Shown: piece by piece, positions 17,929 through 27,066 of the stretch | How positions within the stretch are numbered: the stretch's first letter is position 1 | Layout: every line of letters begins with the position of its first letter | Assembly (NCBI RefSeq): GCF_001547525.1 | Contig: NZ_CM003768.1 | Span: 1,550,001-1,614,000 of the forward strand | DNA length: 64,000 nucleotides | Direction of reading: 5' to 3' | Source: Burkholderia anthina | Lineage (GTDB): Bacteria > Pseudomonadota > Gammaproteobacteria > Burkholderiales > Burkholderiaceae | Notes under the pieces: generated by a model | Database searches by the model: none | Told to the model about the DNA's origin: nothing | What the model saw: the letters and a program-made list of their open reading frames with translations, nothing else | Made by a program: the position numbers and the translations under genes

Positions 17929-17949
17929 GCCTTTCCGTTTCGGAAAGGC
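17929..17949. promoter_or_regulatory. GCCTTTCCG-N3-CGGAAAGGC inverted repeat (possible operator)
   Basis: A perfect 9-3-9 inverted repeat about 85 bases upstream of the CoA-transferase ATG. It shares the CTTTCC/GGAAAG core with the repeat at 17867. It could be a binding site for the LysR regulator encoded at 21776, though the spacing is not the T-N11-A form. Confidence 0.5.
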
Positions 17950-18033
17950 GGGTTGACCATCGAGCGATTTTCGCCGGGCGCGAACGCCGTCATGATCGCC
18001 GTCATCGACAACGCGATTTCATCGGAGACAGTC

Positions 18034-19224
18034 ATGACACGCCCCCTGGACGGCATCCGCGTGCTGGAACTCGGCCAACTGATCGCCGGGCCGTTCGCGG
18101 GCCGGATGCTCGCCGAATTCGGCGCGGACGTCATCAAGGTCGAGCCGCCCGGCGTCGGCGACCCGCTGCGCAAGTGGCGGCTGCTGCACGACGGCACGTC
18201 GGTCTGGTGGGCCGTGCAGTCGCGCAACAAGACCTCGCTCACGCTCGATCTGCGCACGCCCGAAGGACAGGACGTCGTGCGCCGCCTCGTCGCGGAGACC
18301 GACGTGCTGATCGAAAACTTCCGGCCCGGCACGCTCGAAGGCTGGGGGCTCGGCTGGGACGCGCTGTCCGCGCTCAACCCGGGGCTCGTGATGCTGCGCG
18401 TGTCGGGCTTCGGACAGACGGGCCCGTATCGCGACCGCCCCGGCTTCGGCGTGATCGCCGAGGCGATGGGCGGCCTGCGCCACCTCACGGGCGAACCGGG
18501 CCGCACGCCGGTGCGCGTGGGCATCTCGCTCGGCGATTCGCTGTCGGCGCTGCACGGCGTGATCGGCGTGCTGCTCGCATTACGGCATCGCGAGCAGCAG
18601 GGCGGCAAGGGTCAGGTCGTCGACGTCGCGCTGTACGAATCGGTATTCAACATGATGGAAAGCCTGTTGCCCGAATATGCGGCGTTCGGCGCGGTGCGCG
18701 GGCCGGCCGGCAGCAGCCTGCCGGGGATCGCGCCGACCAACGCGTACCGCTGCCGCGACGGCCGGTACGCGCTGATCGCCGGCAACGGCGACAGCATCTT
18801 CCGGCGCCTGATGGAACTGATCGGCCGGCCCGATCTCGGCAACGATCCGGCGCTCGCGCACAACGACGGGCGCGTCGCGCAGGTCGCGCGCATCGATGCG
18901 GCGATCGGCGAATGGAGCGCGCGCCACGACCTCGACGACGTGCTCGCCGCGCTGAACGACGCGCGCATTCCGTCCGGACGCATCTACGACGTGGCCGACA
19001 TCGCGGCCGATCCGCACTACCGTGCGCGCGACATGATCGTCGACGCCGCGCTGCCCGACGGCACGCCCGTGCTCGTGCCGGGCATCGTGCCGAAACTCGA
19101 TGCCACGCCCGGGCGCATCGAGCGGCCGGCCCCCGCGCTCGGCGCGGATACCGACGCGGTGCTCGAATCGCTCGGCATCGATGCGGCGACGCGCGACGAC
19201 TGGCGCACGCGCGGCGTGATCTGA
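18034..19224 (+). CDS. Family III (CaiB/BaiF) CoA-transferase
   Basis: 396 residues. The N-terminal GIRVLELGQLIAGPFAGRML and LAEFGADVIKVEPPG are family hallmarks. Asp168 in GISLGDSLSALHG lies where family III enzymes have the catalytic aspartate that forms the acyl anhydride. It moves CoA onto a carboxylic acid in the cytosol. It is followed 21 bases later by an HMG-CoA-lyase-like gene, suggesting activation then C-C cleavage of the same acid. The ATG at 18034 starts the conserved region; the frame is open upstream through the promoter area. Confidence 0.9.
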   Translation: MTRPLDGIRVLELGQLIAGPFAGRMLAEFGADVIKVEPPGVGDPLRKWRLLHDGTSVWWAVQSRNKTSLTLDLRTPEGQDVVRRLVAETDVLIENFRPGTLEGWGLGWDALSALNPGLVMLRVSGFGQTGPYRDRPGFGVIAEAMGGLRHLTGEPGRTPVRVGISLGDSLSALHGVIGVLLALRHREQQGGKGQVVDVALYESVFNMMESLLPEYAAFGAVRGPAGSSLPGIAPTNAYRCRDGRYALIAGNGDSIFRRLMELIGRPDLGNDPALAHNDGRVAQVARIDAAIGEWSARHDLDDVLAALNDARIPSGRIYDVADIAADPHYRARDMIVDAALPDGTPVLVPGIVPKLDATPGRIERPAPALGADTDAVLESLGIDAATRDDWRTRGVI

Positions 19225-19245
19225 AACAGCCATCGGAACGAAGAC

Positions 19246-20208
19246 ATGAATCCGCATCCGCAACGCCTCCACATCCACGAAGTCGCGACCCGCGACGGTT
19301 TCCAGAACGAAGCGGCGTTCGTCGACACCGACGACAAGATCGCGCTCGTCGACGCGCTGAGCGCCTGCGGCTACGCGAAGATCGAGGTCACGTCGTTCAC
19401 GTCGCCGAAGGCGATTCCCGCGCTGCGCGACGCGGAAGCCGTGATGCACGGCATCGCGCGCGCGCCGGGCGTCGTCTATACGGCGCTCGTGCCGAACGTG
19501 CGCGGCGCCGAGCGCGCGCTGTCGTGCGGCGTCGACGAGGTGAACCTCGTGATGTCGATGAGCGAGCGCCACAACCGCGCGAACCTGCGGATGACGCGCG
19601 AGCAGTCGTTCGCGCAGTTGCGCGACGTGATCGACGCGGTGCGCGGCACGGGTGTCGCGATCAACGTGTCGCTGTCGACCGCGATGGGCTGCCCGATCGA
19701 AGGCGACGTGCCGGCCGAAACCGTGCTCGCGTGGATGCAGCGCTTCGCGGATCTCAGCGTGCACGGCTTCACGCTGTGCGACACGACGGGCATGGCGTTT
19801 CCGTCGCAGGTGCGCGACTTGTCCGGACGTGCGCGCGAGCGATTCCCCGCGTTGCAGCTCACGCTGCACTTCCACAACACGCGCGGGATGGCGCTCGCGA
19901 ATACGCTCGCCGCGCTCGACGCCGGCATCGACCGCTTCGACGCTTCGCTCGGCGGGCTCGGCGGCTGCCCGTATGCGCCGGGCGCGACCGGCAACGTCTG
20001 CACCGAGGAACTCGTGCACATGCTCGAACTCGACGGCTACGATACGGGCATCGACCTCGCGGCCGTGCTCGCCGCGGCCGCACGGCTGCCCGCGCTGATC
20101 GGGCATGACGTGCCGAGCCAGATCCTGAAGGCCGGGCGCCGCTCGGACCTTCATCCGCCGCCGCGCGCCGATGCCGGCGGCAAGCCCGCGCAACGCGCGT
20201 TCTCGTGA
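19246..20208 (+). CDS. Hydroxymethylglutaryl-CoA lyase family protein
   Basis: 320 residues, a TIM barrel of the HMGL-like family. EVATRDGFQNE carries the Arg-Asp metal/substrate pair, LHFHNTRGMALAN the metal-binding histidines, and GGLGGCPYAPGATGNV the catalytic cysteine loop. Such enzymes split 3-hydroxy-3-methylglutaryl-CoA or similar branched hydroxyacyl-CoA into acetyl-CoA (or analogue) and a keto acid. Placed after a CoA-transferase, it probably cleaves a branched hydroxy-dicarboxylate activated by that enzyme. The last 20 or so residues are a disordered tail. Confidence 0.9.
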   Translation: MNPHPQRLHIHEVATRDGFQNEAAFVDTDDKIALVDALSACGYAKIEVTSFTSPKAIPALRDAEAVMHGIARAPGVVYTALVPNVRGAERALSCGVDEVNLVMSMSERHNRANLRMTREQSFAQLRDVIDAVRGTGVAINVSLSTAMGCPIEGDVPAETVLAWMQRFADLSVHGFTLCDTTGMAFPSQVRDLSGRARERFPALQLTLHFHNTRGMALANTLAALDAGIDRFDASLGGLGGCPYAPGATGNVCTEELVHMLELDGYDTGIDLAAVLAAAARLPALIGHDVPSQILKAGRRSDLHPPPRADAGGKPAQRAFS

Positions 20209-20235
20209 ACAGCAACAGAAACAGGAGCGAATGCC

Positions 20236-20619
20236 ATGGCGCTGATCGACCACCTCGATCATCTCGTGCTGACCTGCGTCGATCCGGAACGGACGAAGCA
20301 TTTCTACACCGAGGTGCTGCAGATGCAGCTCGAAACCTTCGGCGCGGGCCGGCTCGCGTTCCGTTTCGGCAACCAGAAGATCAACCTGCACGTGCGCGGC
20401 GCGGAATTCGAGCCGAAAGCGCACGTGCCGGTGCCGGGCGCGCTCGACCTGTGCTTCATCGCGTCGGTCCCGCTCGACGACGTGATCGCGCACCTGCGGC
20501 GCGTCGACTGGCCGATCGTCGAAGGGCCCGTCGAACGCACCGGCGCGACGCAGAAAATCCGCTCGGTCTACGTGCGCGATCCCGACCTGAACCTGATCGA
20601 AATCTCCGAGCCGATCTGA
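20236..20619 (+). CDS. VOC-superfamily (glyoxalase-like) protein
   Basis: 127 residues with two beta-alpha-beta-beta-beta repeats: DHLDHLVLTCVDPERTKHFY at the start and SVYVRDPDLNLIEISEP at the end. The His in the first strand and the Glu in LIEIS fit VOC metal ligands. The family includes glyoxalases, dioxygenases and resistance proteins, so the reaction is not determined. It begins 27 bases after the lyase gene and likely shares its transcript. Confidence 0.85.
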   Translation: MALIDHLDHLVLTCVDPERTKHFYTEVLQMQLETFGAGRLAFRFGNQKINLHVRGAEFEPKAHVPVPGALDLCFIASVPLDDVIAHLRRVDWPIVEGPVERTGATQKIRSVYVRDPDLNLIEISEPI

Positions 20620-20844
20620 ATTGCCGGGCTCGGTCGCCCGCGCGGGCGCCGGCCCGCCGCGCGCACGGCGTCGCAGTCCTTCGCCGAAAGCGGACAGGCA
20701 CGCGCCGCGCCCGCCGATTCCGGATAGCCGTGCGCGGCCGCGCTGCGGATAATGGCGCCACGGCGTCGGCCCGGCCGCCGCCTTCGCCGCGCGCACGGAC
20801 AGACCTGCCGCGCGCATCCGCAACCCGATCCAGGCGCTTCCCGA

Positions 20845-21672
20845 ATGACGATCCTCTATCGCGGCATGGACCGTGCGGCGCTCGACGCCGCGTACCTAAA
20901 CACGAGGGCTGTTCCCGATTTCCCCGCGCTGCTCGCGTCATGCCAGGCGCGCAGCGCGGCGCTGTACGCGGCGACGCCCGGCCGCCGCGACCTGCGTTAC
21001 GGCGCGCAACCCGCGCAGCGCTTCGACTGGCTGCCGTGCGGGCAGCCCGACGCGCCGCTGTTCGTGTTCATCCACGGCGGCTACTGGCAACACTGCACGA
21101 AAGAGGATTTCGCGTATGCGGTGAGCGGGCCGCTCGCGTGCGGCTACGACGTCGTGCTCGCCGAATACACGCTCGCGCCGGTCGCGACGATGACCGATAT
21201 CGTCGGCGAGATCGGCGCGCTGCTCGACCATCTCGCGGCCGACCGCGACGGCCTCGGCATCGCGGGGCGGCCGATCCACCTGAGCGGCCATTCGGCGGGC
21301 GGCCATCTGACGGCCATGCATCGCACGCATCCGGCCGTCGTGTCGGCACTGGCGATCAGTCCGCTCGTCGATCTCGAACCGATCGCGCTGTGCTGCCTGA
21401 ACGACAAGCTGCAGCTCACCGCGCGGGAGGTCGACGCGTACAGCCCGTTGCGCCATGTCGGACCGGGCGCGGCGACCGTCGTGGCAGTCGGCGACGCCGA
21501 ACTGCCCGAACTCGTTCGGCAGGCGGACGAATACGCGACGGCGTGCGAAGCCGCCGGCGAGCGGATCGCCCGCGCGTGGCTGCCCGGCATGCAGCACTTC
21601 GCGGTGCTCGACGATCTCGCGACGCCCGACGGCGCGATGCTCGCCGCATTGCACGCCATCGCGCCGCGCTAG
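20845..21672 (+). CDS. Alpha/beta hydrolase, kynurenine-formamidase-like
   Basis: 275 residues. The oxyanion-hole motif HGGYWQ and the nucleophile elbow GHSAGG are typical of the hormone-sensitive-lipase/arylformamidase branch; a His near the C-terminus ([10 protein letters not shown]) is the likely catalytic base. It would hydrolyse an ester or formamide in the cytosol. The ATG at 20845 begins the conserved part. A 225-bp gap separates it from the VOC gene, so it may have its own promoter. Substrate unknown. Confidence 0.85.
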   Translation: MTILYRGMDRAALDAAYLNTRAVPDFPALLASCQARSAALYAATPGRRDLRYGAQPAQRFDWLPCGQPDAPLFVFIHGGYWQHCTKEDFAYAVSGPLACGYDVVLAEYTLAPVATMTDIVGEIGALLDHLAADRDGLGIAGRPIHLSGHSAGGHLTAMHRTHPAVVSALAISPLVDLEPIALCCLNDKLQLTAREVDAYSPLRHVGPGAATVVAVGDAELPELVRQADEYATACEAAGERIARAWLPGMQHFAVLDDLATPDGAMLAALHAIAPR

Positions 21673-21775
21673 CCGCGCCGTATCGTGCGTATCGCATGCG
21701 CACGGCCCGGCGTATGATCGGCGTCAGGCCGGCGCGATGATGACGCCCCCGCACGGCCTTCCCAGGACCCCCGAC

Positions 21776-22678
21776 ATGGTGAACCCGCTTCATTTCGATC
21801 TGCAGTCGCTGCGCGTGTTCGCGCTCGTCGCCGAGCACGGCAGCCTGACGAAGGCGGCCGAACACGGCCAGCTCACGCTGTCCGCGGTCAGCAAGCGCAT
21901 CGCCGAACTCGAAAGCGTGACCGGCAGCGCGTTGTTCGTCCGGCACGCGCGCGGCGTCGAGCTGACGCCCGCGGGCCGCGCGCTGCTCGATCATGCGGCG
22001 AAGGTGATCGAGCAGGTGAACCGGATGGCGCACGAGATGAGCGACTACGTCGCAGGCGTGCGCGGCCATATCCACGTGTGGACCAACACGTCGGCGATCG
22101 TCCAGTTCCTGCCCGCCGATCTCGCCGCGTTCCTCACCGGCAACCCCGGCATCAAGGTGAGTCTCGAGGAGCGGCTGAGCCACGAGATCGTCGACGCGAT
22201 CGCGTCGGGCAAGACCGATCTCGGTGTATTCGCCGACAACGTGCCGGCGCCCGGCATCGACCGGCGGCTGTACCGGCGCGACGAGCTCGTGCTGCTCGTG
22301 CCGCGCACGCACCGGTTCGCCGTGCGCGACAGCATCCGCTTCGCGGATACGCTCGACGAGGACTACGTGGGCCTGAGCGATGGCAGCTCGCTGCTCGCGC
22401 GCATGACCGACGCCGCGTTCGCGGCCGAGCGCTCGCTGAAGCTGCGGATCCAGGTATCGAATTTCGACGGCGTGAGCCGGATGATCGAGGCGGGGCTCGG
22501 CATCGGCGTGCTGCCGCGCGATGCGGTGACCGGCGAGCGCGCGGCGCGGCTCGGTGTCGTGAAGCTCGACGACGCGTGGGCGACGCGCACGCTATGGGTC
22601 GGCGTGAAGGCCGGCGCGGTGCTGACGACCGACGTCGCGAAGCTGTTCGATTTCATGTCGGCGCGCCGAATGCGATGA
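21776..22678 (+). CDS. LysR-type transcriptional regulator
   Basis: 300 residues. The N-terminal winged helix-turn-helix (about residues 5-65, LRVFALVAEHGSLTKAAEH) is followed by a periplasmic-binding-like effector domain (about 92-295). It lies at the end of the CoA-transferase locus and faces the MFS gene, so it is the natural candidate regulator of both. The ATG at 21776 begins the usual LysR N-terminus; an ATG at 21737 in the same frame is an alternative. A GC hairpin separates it from the convergent MFS gene. Confidence 0.92.
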   Translation: MVNPLHFDLQSLRVFALVAEHGSLTKAAEHGQLTLSAVSKRIAELESVTGSALFVRHARGVELTPAGRALLDHAAKVIEQVNRMAHEMSDYVAGVRGHIHVWTNTSAIVQFLPADLAAFLTGNPGIKVSLEERLSHEIVDAIASGKTDLGVFADNVPAPGIDRRLYRRDELVLLVPRTHRFAVRDSIRFADTLDEDYVGLSDGSSLLARMTDAAFAAERSLKLRIQVSNFDGVSRMIEAGLGIGVLPRDAVTGERAARLGVVKLDDAWATRTLWVGVKAGAVLTTDVAKLFDFMSARRMR

Positions 22679-22695
22679 GGCGATGAAACGGCGAC

Positions 22696-22725
22696 GCACG
22701 GGGCACGCGTGCGTGCGCCCCGTGC
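22696..22725. terminator. Bidirectional GC hairpin between convergent genes
   Basis: GCACGGGGC and GCCCCGTGC form a perfect 9-bp stem, extended by an inner palindromic loop. It lies between the stops of the LysR gene and the minus-strand MFS gene, where a shared transcription end is expected. No clear T run follows. Confidence 0.5.
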
Positions 22726-22736
22726 CGATCGCCGCG

Positions 22737-24200
22737 TCAAACCGGATTGATCTCGTCCTGACTGCGCCGCGTGGTGAGCGGGCCGAGCACGCGCAGCGTG
22801 ACGGCGACGATGCCGAGTGCGACCGAAATCACGCCGAACATCGCGCCCGCGCCGTAGTCGACGAGCACCGGCAGCAACACGAACGGCAGCGCGCCGCTGA
22901 CGATGCGCGACAGCGCATAGGTGCTGCCGATCGCCGTCGAACGCGCGCCGGCCGGGAAAATCTCGGCCTGGTACACGTGATACGCGTTGCTGAACACGTT
23001 GGACGCACACGTCGTCAGGAACCCGAAGCCGACGATCAGCACGGTATGGCCGGAATACGCGAAGCACAGCCCGAACACCGCGATCGACAGGATCGACACG
23101 ATCACGAGCGTGCGGCGCTCGATCCAGTTGAGCAGCGGAATCGACAGCAGCGAGCCGATCGGATAGCCGATGAACGACAGCGCGATGAACAACGTGCTGT
23201 CCGTCACGTCGAAGCCGCGGCTTTTCACGACGGTGCCGGCCAGCGTGCCGAACCCGTAATAGCCGAAGCCCTGGAACAGGTGAAAGATCGCCAGCATCAC
23301 GTAGCGCGCGCCGTACGGACGGCGACGCAGCAGCGCGATGCGCTCGCCGAGCCCGAGCGGCCGCTGCGGCTGGACCGGTTCCGCGAAATGCTCGGGCACG
23401 GGCACGCCGGCGCTTTGCGCGAAACGCCGCAGCGCCGCGTGCGCATCGGCCGTGCGGCCTTGCGCGAGCAGCCAGCGCGGGCTTTCCGGCAGCCGGTGCT
23501 GCACGAGCAGCACGTACACGGCGCCGAGGCTGCCGACCGCGAGGATGATGCGCCAGCCCGCGACGCCCGCCACATGCAGCGGGTTCAGCCACAGCGCGAG
23601 AAAGCCGACGAGCGGCACCGCGACATACGAAGTCGTGTAGGCCCACGCGGCGAGCCGCCCGCGCTTGTCCTTCGGCAGGATTTCGGACAGGAAGCTGTCG
23701 GCGACCGGATAGATCGCGCCGACGCCGATGCCGGTCAGGAACCGGCAGGCCACGAGCATGTCGGCACTCGCCGAAAACGCACCGACCAGCGAGAACGCGC
23801 TGTACCACCCGAGCGTGAGCAGGAACGCCTTGCGCCGGCCGATGCGGTCGGCCAGGCTGCCGAGGCACATCGCGCCGACGAACATGCCGATGAACGCGGA
23901 CGCCAGCAGCAGCTTGAAATCGGCGCTTTGCCGGCTCAGCCCGTATTCGTGCTGCAACGCGGAGCCGATCGTACTGACGAGAAAGATCTCGTACATGTCG
24001 AAGAACAGCCCGATGCCGATTACCCAGACGACGAAGCGGTGCAACGCACCGACCGGCAGATCGTCCATGAAATCGCCGAGCGTGACGCGGCGGGCGGGGA
24101 GGGGCGTTGCGTCGACGCCGGCGCCTGCGGAGGCGGCCGACGTGCGGGCGGACGCGCGTGCGCCCGCATGGCCGTCGAGGTCGAGGGATTGGCTGTTCAT
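22737..24200 (-). CDS. MFS transporter of the sugar/organic-acid (SP-like) group
   Basis: 487 residues with about 12 membrane spans after a 50-residue cytoplasmic N-terminal tail. Visible motifs include GSLADRIGRRKAF (loop 2-3), RFLTGIGVGAIYPV and PESPRWLLAQGR, all typical of proton-coupled sugar or aromatic/organic-acid symporters. It probably imports the acid used by the neighbouring CoA-transferase/lyase genes, regulated by the adjacent LysR protein. The substrate is inferred from context only. Confidence 0.88.
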   Translation of the reverse strand: MNSQSLDLDGHAGARASARTSAASAGAGVDATPLPARRVTLGDFMDDLPVGALHRFVVWVIGIGLFFDMYEIFLVSTIGSALQHEYGLSRQSADFKLLLASAFIGMFVGAMCLGSLADRIGRRKAFLLTLGWYSAFSLVGAFSASADMLVACRFLTGIGVGAIYPVADSFLSEILPKDKRGRLAAWAYTTSYVAVPLVGFLALWLNPLHVAGVAGWRIILAVGSLGAVYVLLVQHRLPESPRWLLAQGRTADAHAALRRFAQSAGVPVPEHFAEPVQPQRPLGLGERIALLRRRPYGARYVMLAIFHLFQGFGYYGFGTLAGTVVKSRGFDVTDSTLFIALSFIGYPIGSLLSIPLLNWIERRTLVIVSILSIAVFGLCFAYSGHTVLIVGFGFLTTCASNVFSNAYHVYQAEIFPAGARSTAIGSTYALSRIVSGALPFVLLPVLVDYGAGAMFGVISVALGIVAVTLRVLGPLTTRRSQDEINPV

Positions 24201-24581
24201 CGTGTCTCCTGATTATCGATATGCGGTGGCGCTGGGCTGGCCGTTCTTAGCCGGCGTCACGCGTCGGCCGCACGATGCGACGCCAGGCATCGCCAGGCAG
24301 GTGCAAGAGGCGGCCATGCGGGCTGCGCCGATCGTCCGACACATGGTGGGCAAATCGGCGGCACGTGATAATTGAGGATGTTTCAAGCATCCTTTCCCGA
24401 GCAGAAAGGGTAGGGAGCGCGCGGTGGACACGATTCGCGCGGCAGGCCGTTGCAGCCTGCGTGGCGGGCGGATGCGTATCGAAAACGATGCGCACCCGCG
24501 CCATCCGGCGAGGCCGGGAAAACCATGACGCCAGTGGCGTGGCCGCCGGCGCAACCGCCGCCGACGACCACACGGTCGTGC
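24201..24581. other. Gene-less stretch upstream of the MFS gene
   Basis: 381 bases with no convincing gene on either strand. It holds the promoter region of the minus-strand MFS gene. A CCTTTC-N7-GAAAGG inverted repeat at 24391-24409 resembles the repeats at 17867 and 17929. Confidence 0.6.
24391..24409. promoter_or_regulatory. CCTTTC-N7-GAAAGG inverted repeat (possible operator)
   Basis: A perfect 6-7-6 inverted repeat about 190 bases upstream of the MFS start. Its half-sites match those in front of the CoA-transferase gene, which suggests, without proving, a common regulator. Confidence 0.35.
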
Positions 24582-25196
24582 TCAATCGACCGGCACGAAC
24601 GCCGTCCCATGAAACACGCGCACGGGGTTCCCGCGCGCCAGCGCAAAGTGTTGCATCCGCCGCTGCCGGCGCGCGTCCGACGCATGACGATCGGCTTCCT
24701 GCTGCAAACGCACGTGCAGCAATTGCAACGCCAGACGCTTATTCGCATGCTGGCTGCGCTCGCTTTCCACGCGTACCGACAGGCCGGTCGCGACATGGGT
24801 CGCGCGGATGGCCGAGCTCGTCTTGTTCACGTGCTGGCCACCGGGCCCGCGCGCACGCATCGCTTCGAACCGCACGTCGCTGTCCGGCAGCGGCTGCGCG
24901 TCCGCACAGCGCGTGACGCCGATGAACCAGTTCTTGCGTGGATGGCGTGACCGGTACGGACTCGCGCAAATCCATTGCAGCGTGCCCGTCCACCGCTGCG
25001 CGAGCGCCTGCGCGGCATCGCCGTCGAGATCGACCAGTGCCGAACGCAGCGTGCCGGGCAGGTCGCCCGGCTGCACATCGAGCACCGTGACGATCACGCA
25101 CCGCGCATCGGCTTCCGCCTGCAGACGCCGCAATGCATGCGCCGCGGCGAGCTGACATTCGAGTGGCCCCAGTGCCGAAGAAATCTGCATCAGCAT
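24582..25196 (-). CDS. prfH: Peptide chain release factor homologue PrfH
   Basis: 204 residues, much shorter than RF1/RF2. It keeps the peptidyl-tRNA hydrolysis domain with the GGQ motif (RARGPGGQHVNKTSSAI, GGQ at 119-121) and the following basic tail, but lacks the codon-recognition domain. PrfH is known as the partner of RtcB2-type ligases and is proposed to release peptides from ribosomes damaged in 16S rRNA so that the ligase can repair them. The ATG at 25196 overlaps the rtcB stop by 7 bases; a second ATG at 25190 forms a TGATG junction. Two-gene operon with rtcB. Confidence 0.92.
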   Translation of the reverse strand: MLMQISSALGPLECQLAAAHALRRLQAEADARCVIVTVLDVQPGDLPGTLRSALVDLDGDAAQALAQRWTGTLQWICASPYRSRHPRKNWFIGVTRCADAQPLPDSDVRFEAMRARGPGGQHVNKTSSAIRATHVATGLSVRVESERSQHANKRLALQLLHVRLQQEADRHASDARRQRRMQHFALARGNPVRVFHGTAFVPVD

Positions 25197-26335
25197 CGGT
25201 CGCCCGCCCCGGAGGTCTTGTAGGTCAGCACCGGCGCGAGCCGTGCGAGCCGACGCAGCAGGCCGGCCGCCTCGAGCGCGTCGACGACGCTGTCGATCGG
25301 CTTGTACGCCTGCGGCGCTTCGTACAGCAGGTCGCGATCCTCGCAGACGACGTGGCTGCCGAGCGCGGTGCGCGTGAGCTGCGACGGCGTGAAGCGCCGC
25401 TCGAGGCGGCCCTTGCAATCGCCGCGCGCCCACTTGCGGCCCGCGCCGTGCGCGAGCGACGCGAGGCTCGCCGCATCGTCGGGCCGCCCCGGCGCGACCA
25501 GATAGCTGTAGTCGCCGCGCGAGCCGGGAATGACGACGGGCCCCGCATCGGCCGGCGTCGCACCTTTGCGATGCAGCCAGCCCGATTCGCCGTCGACGGT
25601 CGCGCGGCTCACTAGGTTGTGGTTCACGTCGAGCACGCAGCGGCCATCGCTGCGCCAGCGCGCCAGCATGCGCCGCGCGATCAGGTCGCGATTCGCCACG
25701 GCATAACGTAACGCCGCATCGTGACGCGCAAGGTACGCGGCGCATGCGGCGTCCGACTCGCCGAGGCCGTCGTAGCCATGCTCGCGCATGTGCTGCTCGA
25801 GAATCGACTGGCCGAAGCCGCGCGACCCGCTGTGCACGAGCAACAGCAGGCGGTCGCGATCGAGATCGAGCGCCTCGACGGCCTCGGCGTCGTACACCGT
25901 GTCGATGCGCTGCGCCTCCGCGAAATGATTGCCGCTGCCGATCGTACCGAGCGACGCGGCAAACGCATGATCCGCGAAGCCCGCAGCCGCGATCAGCGGC
26001 TGCCAGCCGGCATCGGGCGTCGCGTCGATCGAGCCGAGCCGGCTCGCGAGCTTCGACGCACCGACGCGCCGCGCATCGAGCGCGGTTTGCCAGAGCGCCA
26101 TCCCGCAGCCGATATCGCCGCCGATCAGCGCCGGATAGAGCCGGCCGGTCGAAAAGAACGCGGCGCCGACCGGGTAGCCGCGTCCGGGATGAAGATCGGG
26201 CATGCCGGCGACGCGCCGCATGCCGGGGAGGGTGGCAGCCTGTTCGAGCTGCCGGATGGCCTCACCTTCGATCCAGGTGGTGGCGCAAGCGCACAGCGTG
26301 ATGCACTCGGCCAGGTATTGCATGGAATTGCCCAT
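25190..26335 (-). CDS. rtcB: RtcB-family RNA-splicing ligase (PrfH-associated type)
   Basis: 381 residues. The metal and guanylate ligands of RtcB are all visible: Cys77 (GGDIGCG), His137 (GTIGSGNHF), His168 (LVHSGSRG), His239 (DVNHNL) and the guanylylated His296 (LAHGAGRKW). RtcB seals RNA 2',3'-cyclic phosphate (or 3'-phosphate) to 5'-OH ends using GTP and Mn2+. The ATG at 26335 begins the conserved N-terminus. Overlap with prfH marks this as the stand-alone RtcB/PrfH repair module. A strong short leader reading frame and a hairpin lie upstream. Confidence 0.94.
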   Translation of the reverse strand: MGNSMQYLAECITLCACATTWIEGEAIRQLEQAATLPGMRRVAGMPDLHPGRGYPVGAAFFSTGRLYPALIGGDIGCGMALWQTALDARRVGASKLASRLGSIDATPDAGWQPLIAAAGFADHAFAASLGTIGSGNHFAEAQRIDTVYDAEAVEALDLDRDRLLLLVHSGSRGFGQSILEQHMREHGYDGLGESDAACAAYLARHDAALRYAVANRDLIARRMLARWRSDGRCVLDVNHNLVSRATVDGESGWLHRKGATPADAGPVVIPGSRGDYSYLVAPGRPDDAASLASLAHGAGRKWARGDCKGRLERRFTPSQLTRTALGSHVVCEDRDLLYEAPQAYKPIDSVVDALEAAGLLRRLARLAPVLTYKTSGAGDRC

Positions 26336-26380
26336 GGAGGTTTCCGTTCGATGAAAAGGAAGAACGGCGGGCCATGGCGC

Positions 26381-26402
26381 GGACAGTGCACATGCGCTGT
26401 CC
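26381..26402. repeat. Inverted repeat in the rtcB leader
   Basis: GGACAG and CTGTCC flank a 10-base loop, about 45 bases upstream of the rtcB ATG. It could fold in the rtcB leader RNA or be a dimeric operator. Confidence 0.4.
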
Positions 26403-26525
26403 GACATCGGAAGTCGGGAGGAGGGCGGCACGACCGGACCGGAACGATCCGGCGCATCGCGATGACGGCGATGCGATGTGCTGCGTGGCGTGAGCGATGA
26501 AACGAGCGGACGCGAAAAACCCGAA

Positions 26526-26564
26526 CTACGACCCGCGACGGGAGGAGCATTGGCGTGACGTCAT
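26526..26564 (-). CDS. Possible 12-residue leader peptide upstream of rtcB
   Basis: On the minus strand AAGGAGAAG precedes an ATG (26564) by about 9 bases, and the frame MTSRQCSSRRGS ends in TAG, 190 bases before the rtcB start. It has a better ribosome-binding site than rtcB itself and is rich in Arg and Ser with one Cys. It could be a translated upstream frame that senses stalling ribosomes. This is inference; no homologue is known to me. Confidence 0.35.
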   Translation of the reverse strand: MTSRQCSSRRGS

Positions 26565-26795
26565 GATGTTCTTCTCCTTGCGAGTGAGGGGTTGATCGGA
26601 ATGGCGGCGACTCTAGCATGCACGCAACCGGCGCAGCAAGCGGACGACGCGATGCCGGCGATCGATTCGGCGCGTGATGTGGCGAAAAACACACACATAG
26701 GATTCCGGATCGTTCATGTATCGATCACCGGTGCGGCGCGTCGCAGCAGGCGTTCGACGCGTTCGGCAGGCCGCAATGGACGCACCCGGTCGCGC

Positions 26796-26824
26796 TTGAC
26801 ACCGCAAAAACCGTTTCGTAGCAT
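26796..26824 (+). promoter_or_regulatory. Sigma-70-type promoter for the RNA ligase operon
   Basis: TTGACA, 17 bases, TAGCAT. This near-consensus promoter lies about 240 bases upstream of the RNA ligase ATG, leaving a long 5' leader. It is one of the best -35/-10 matches noticed in the window. The surrounding stretch (26565-26795) shows no gene. Confidence 0.6.
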
Positions 26825-27066
26825 CCGCCTGCTTCATCCCTGAACCCTCATCGAACCGGTGATCCAAGTGCCCGCAATCATTCGTCCCTTCGCCTGATAC
26901 GCCGACGACTGCCGTCCCGGCCGCGTGTCGTCCTGCCCGTTTCCGTTTGCGCCATCGCGTCGGAACAGTGATCGCAGGGCCGCGCCCGGACTCGCACTGA
27001 CACCGCAACGCACTCCAATCCGTTCGTTCACGTCGTCGGCTTTTTCCCTGTTTCCGGAGAAAGACC

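Noticed and set aside
17196..20108. Open frame of 970 codons over the CoA-transferase and lyase genes
   Set aside because: Arg-rich, no motifs, and the real genes in another frame carry active-site residues.
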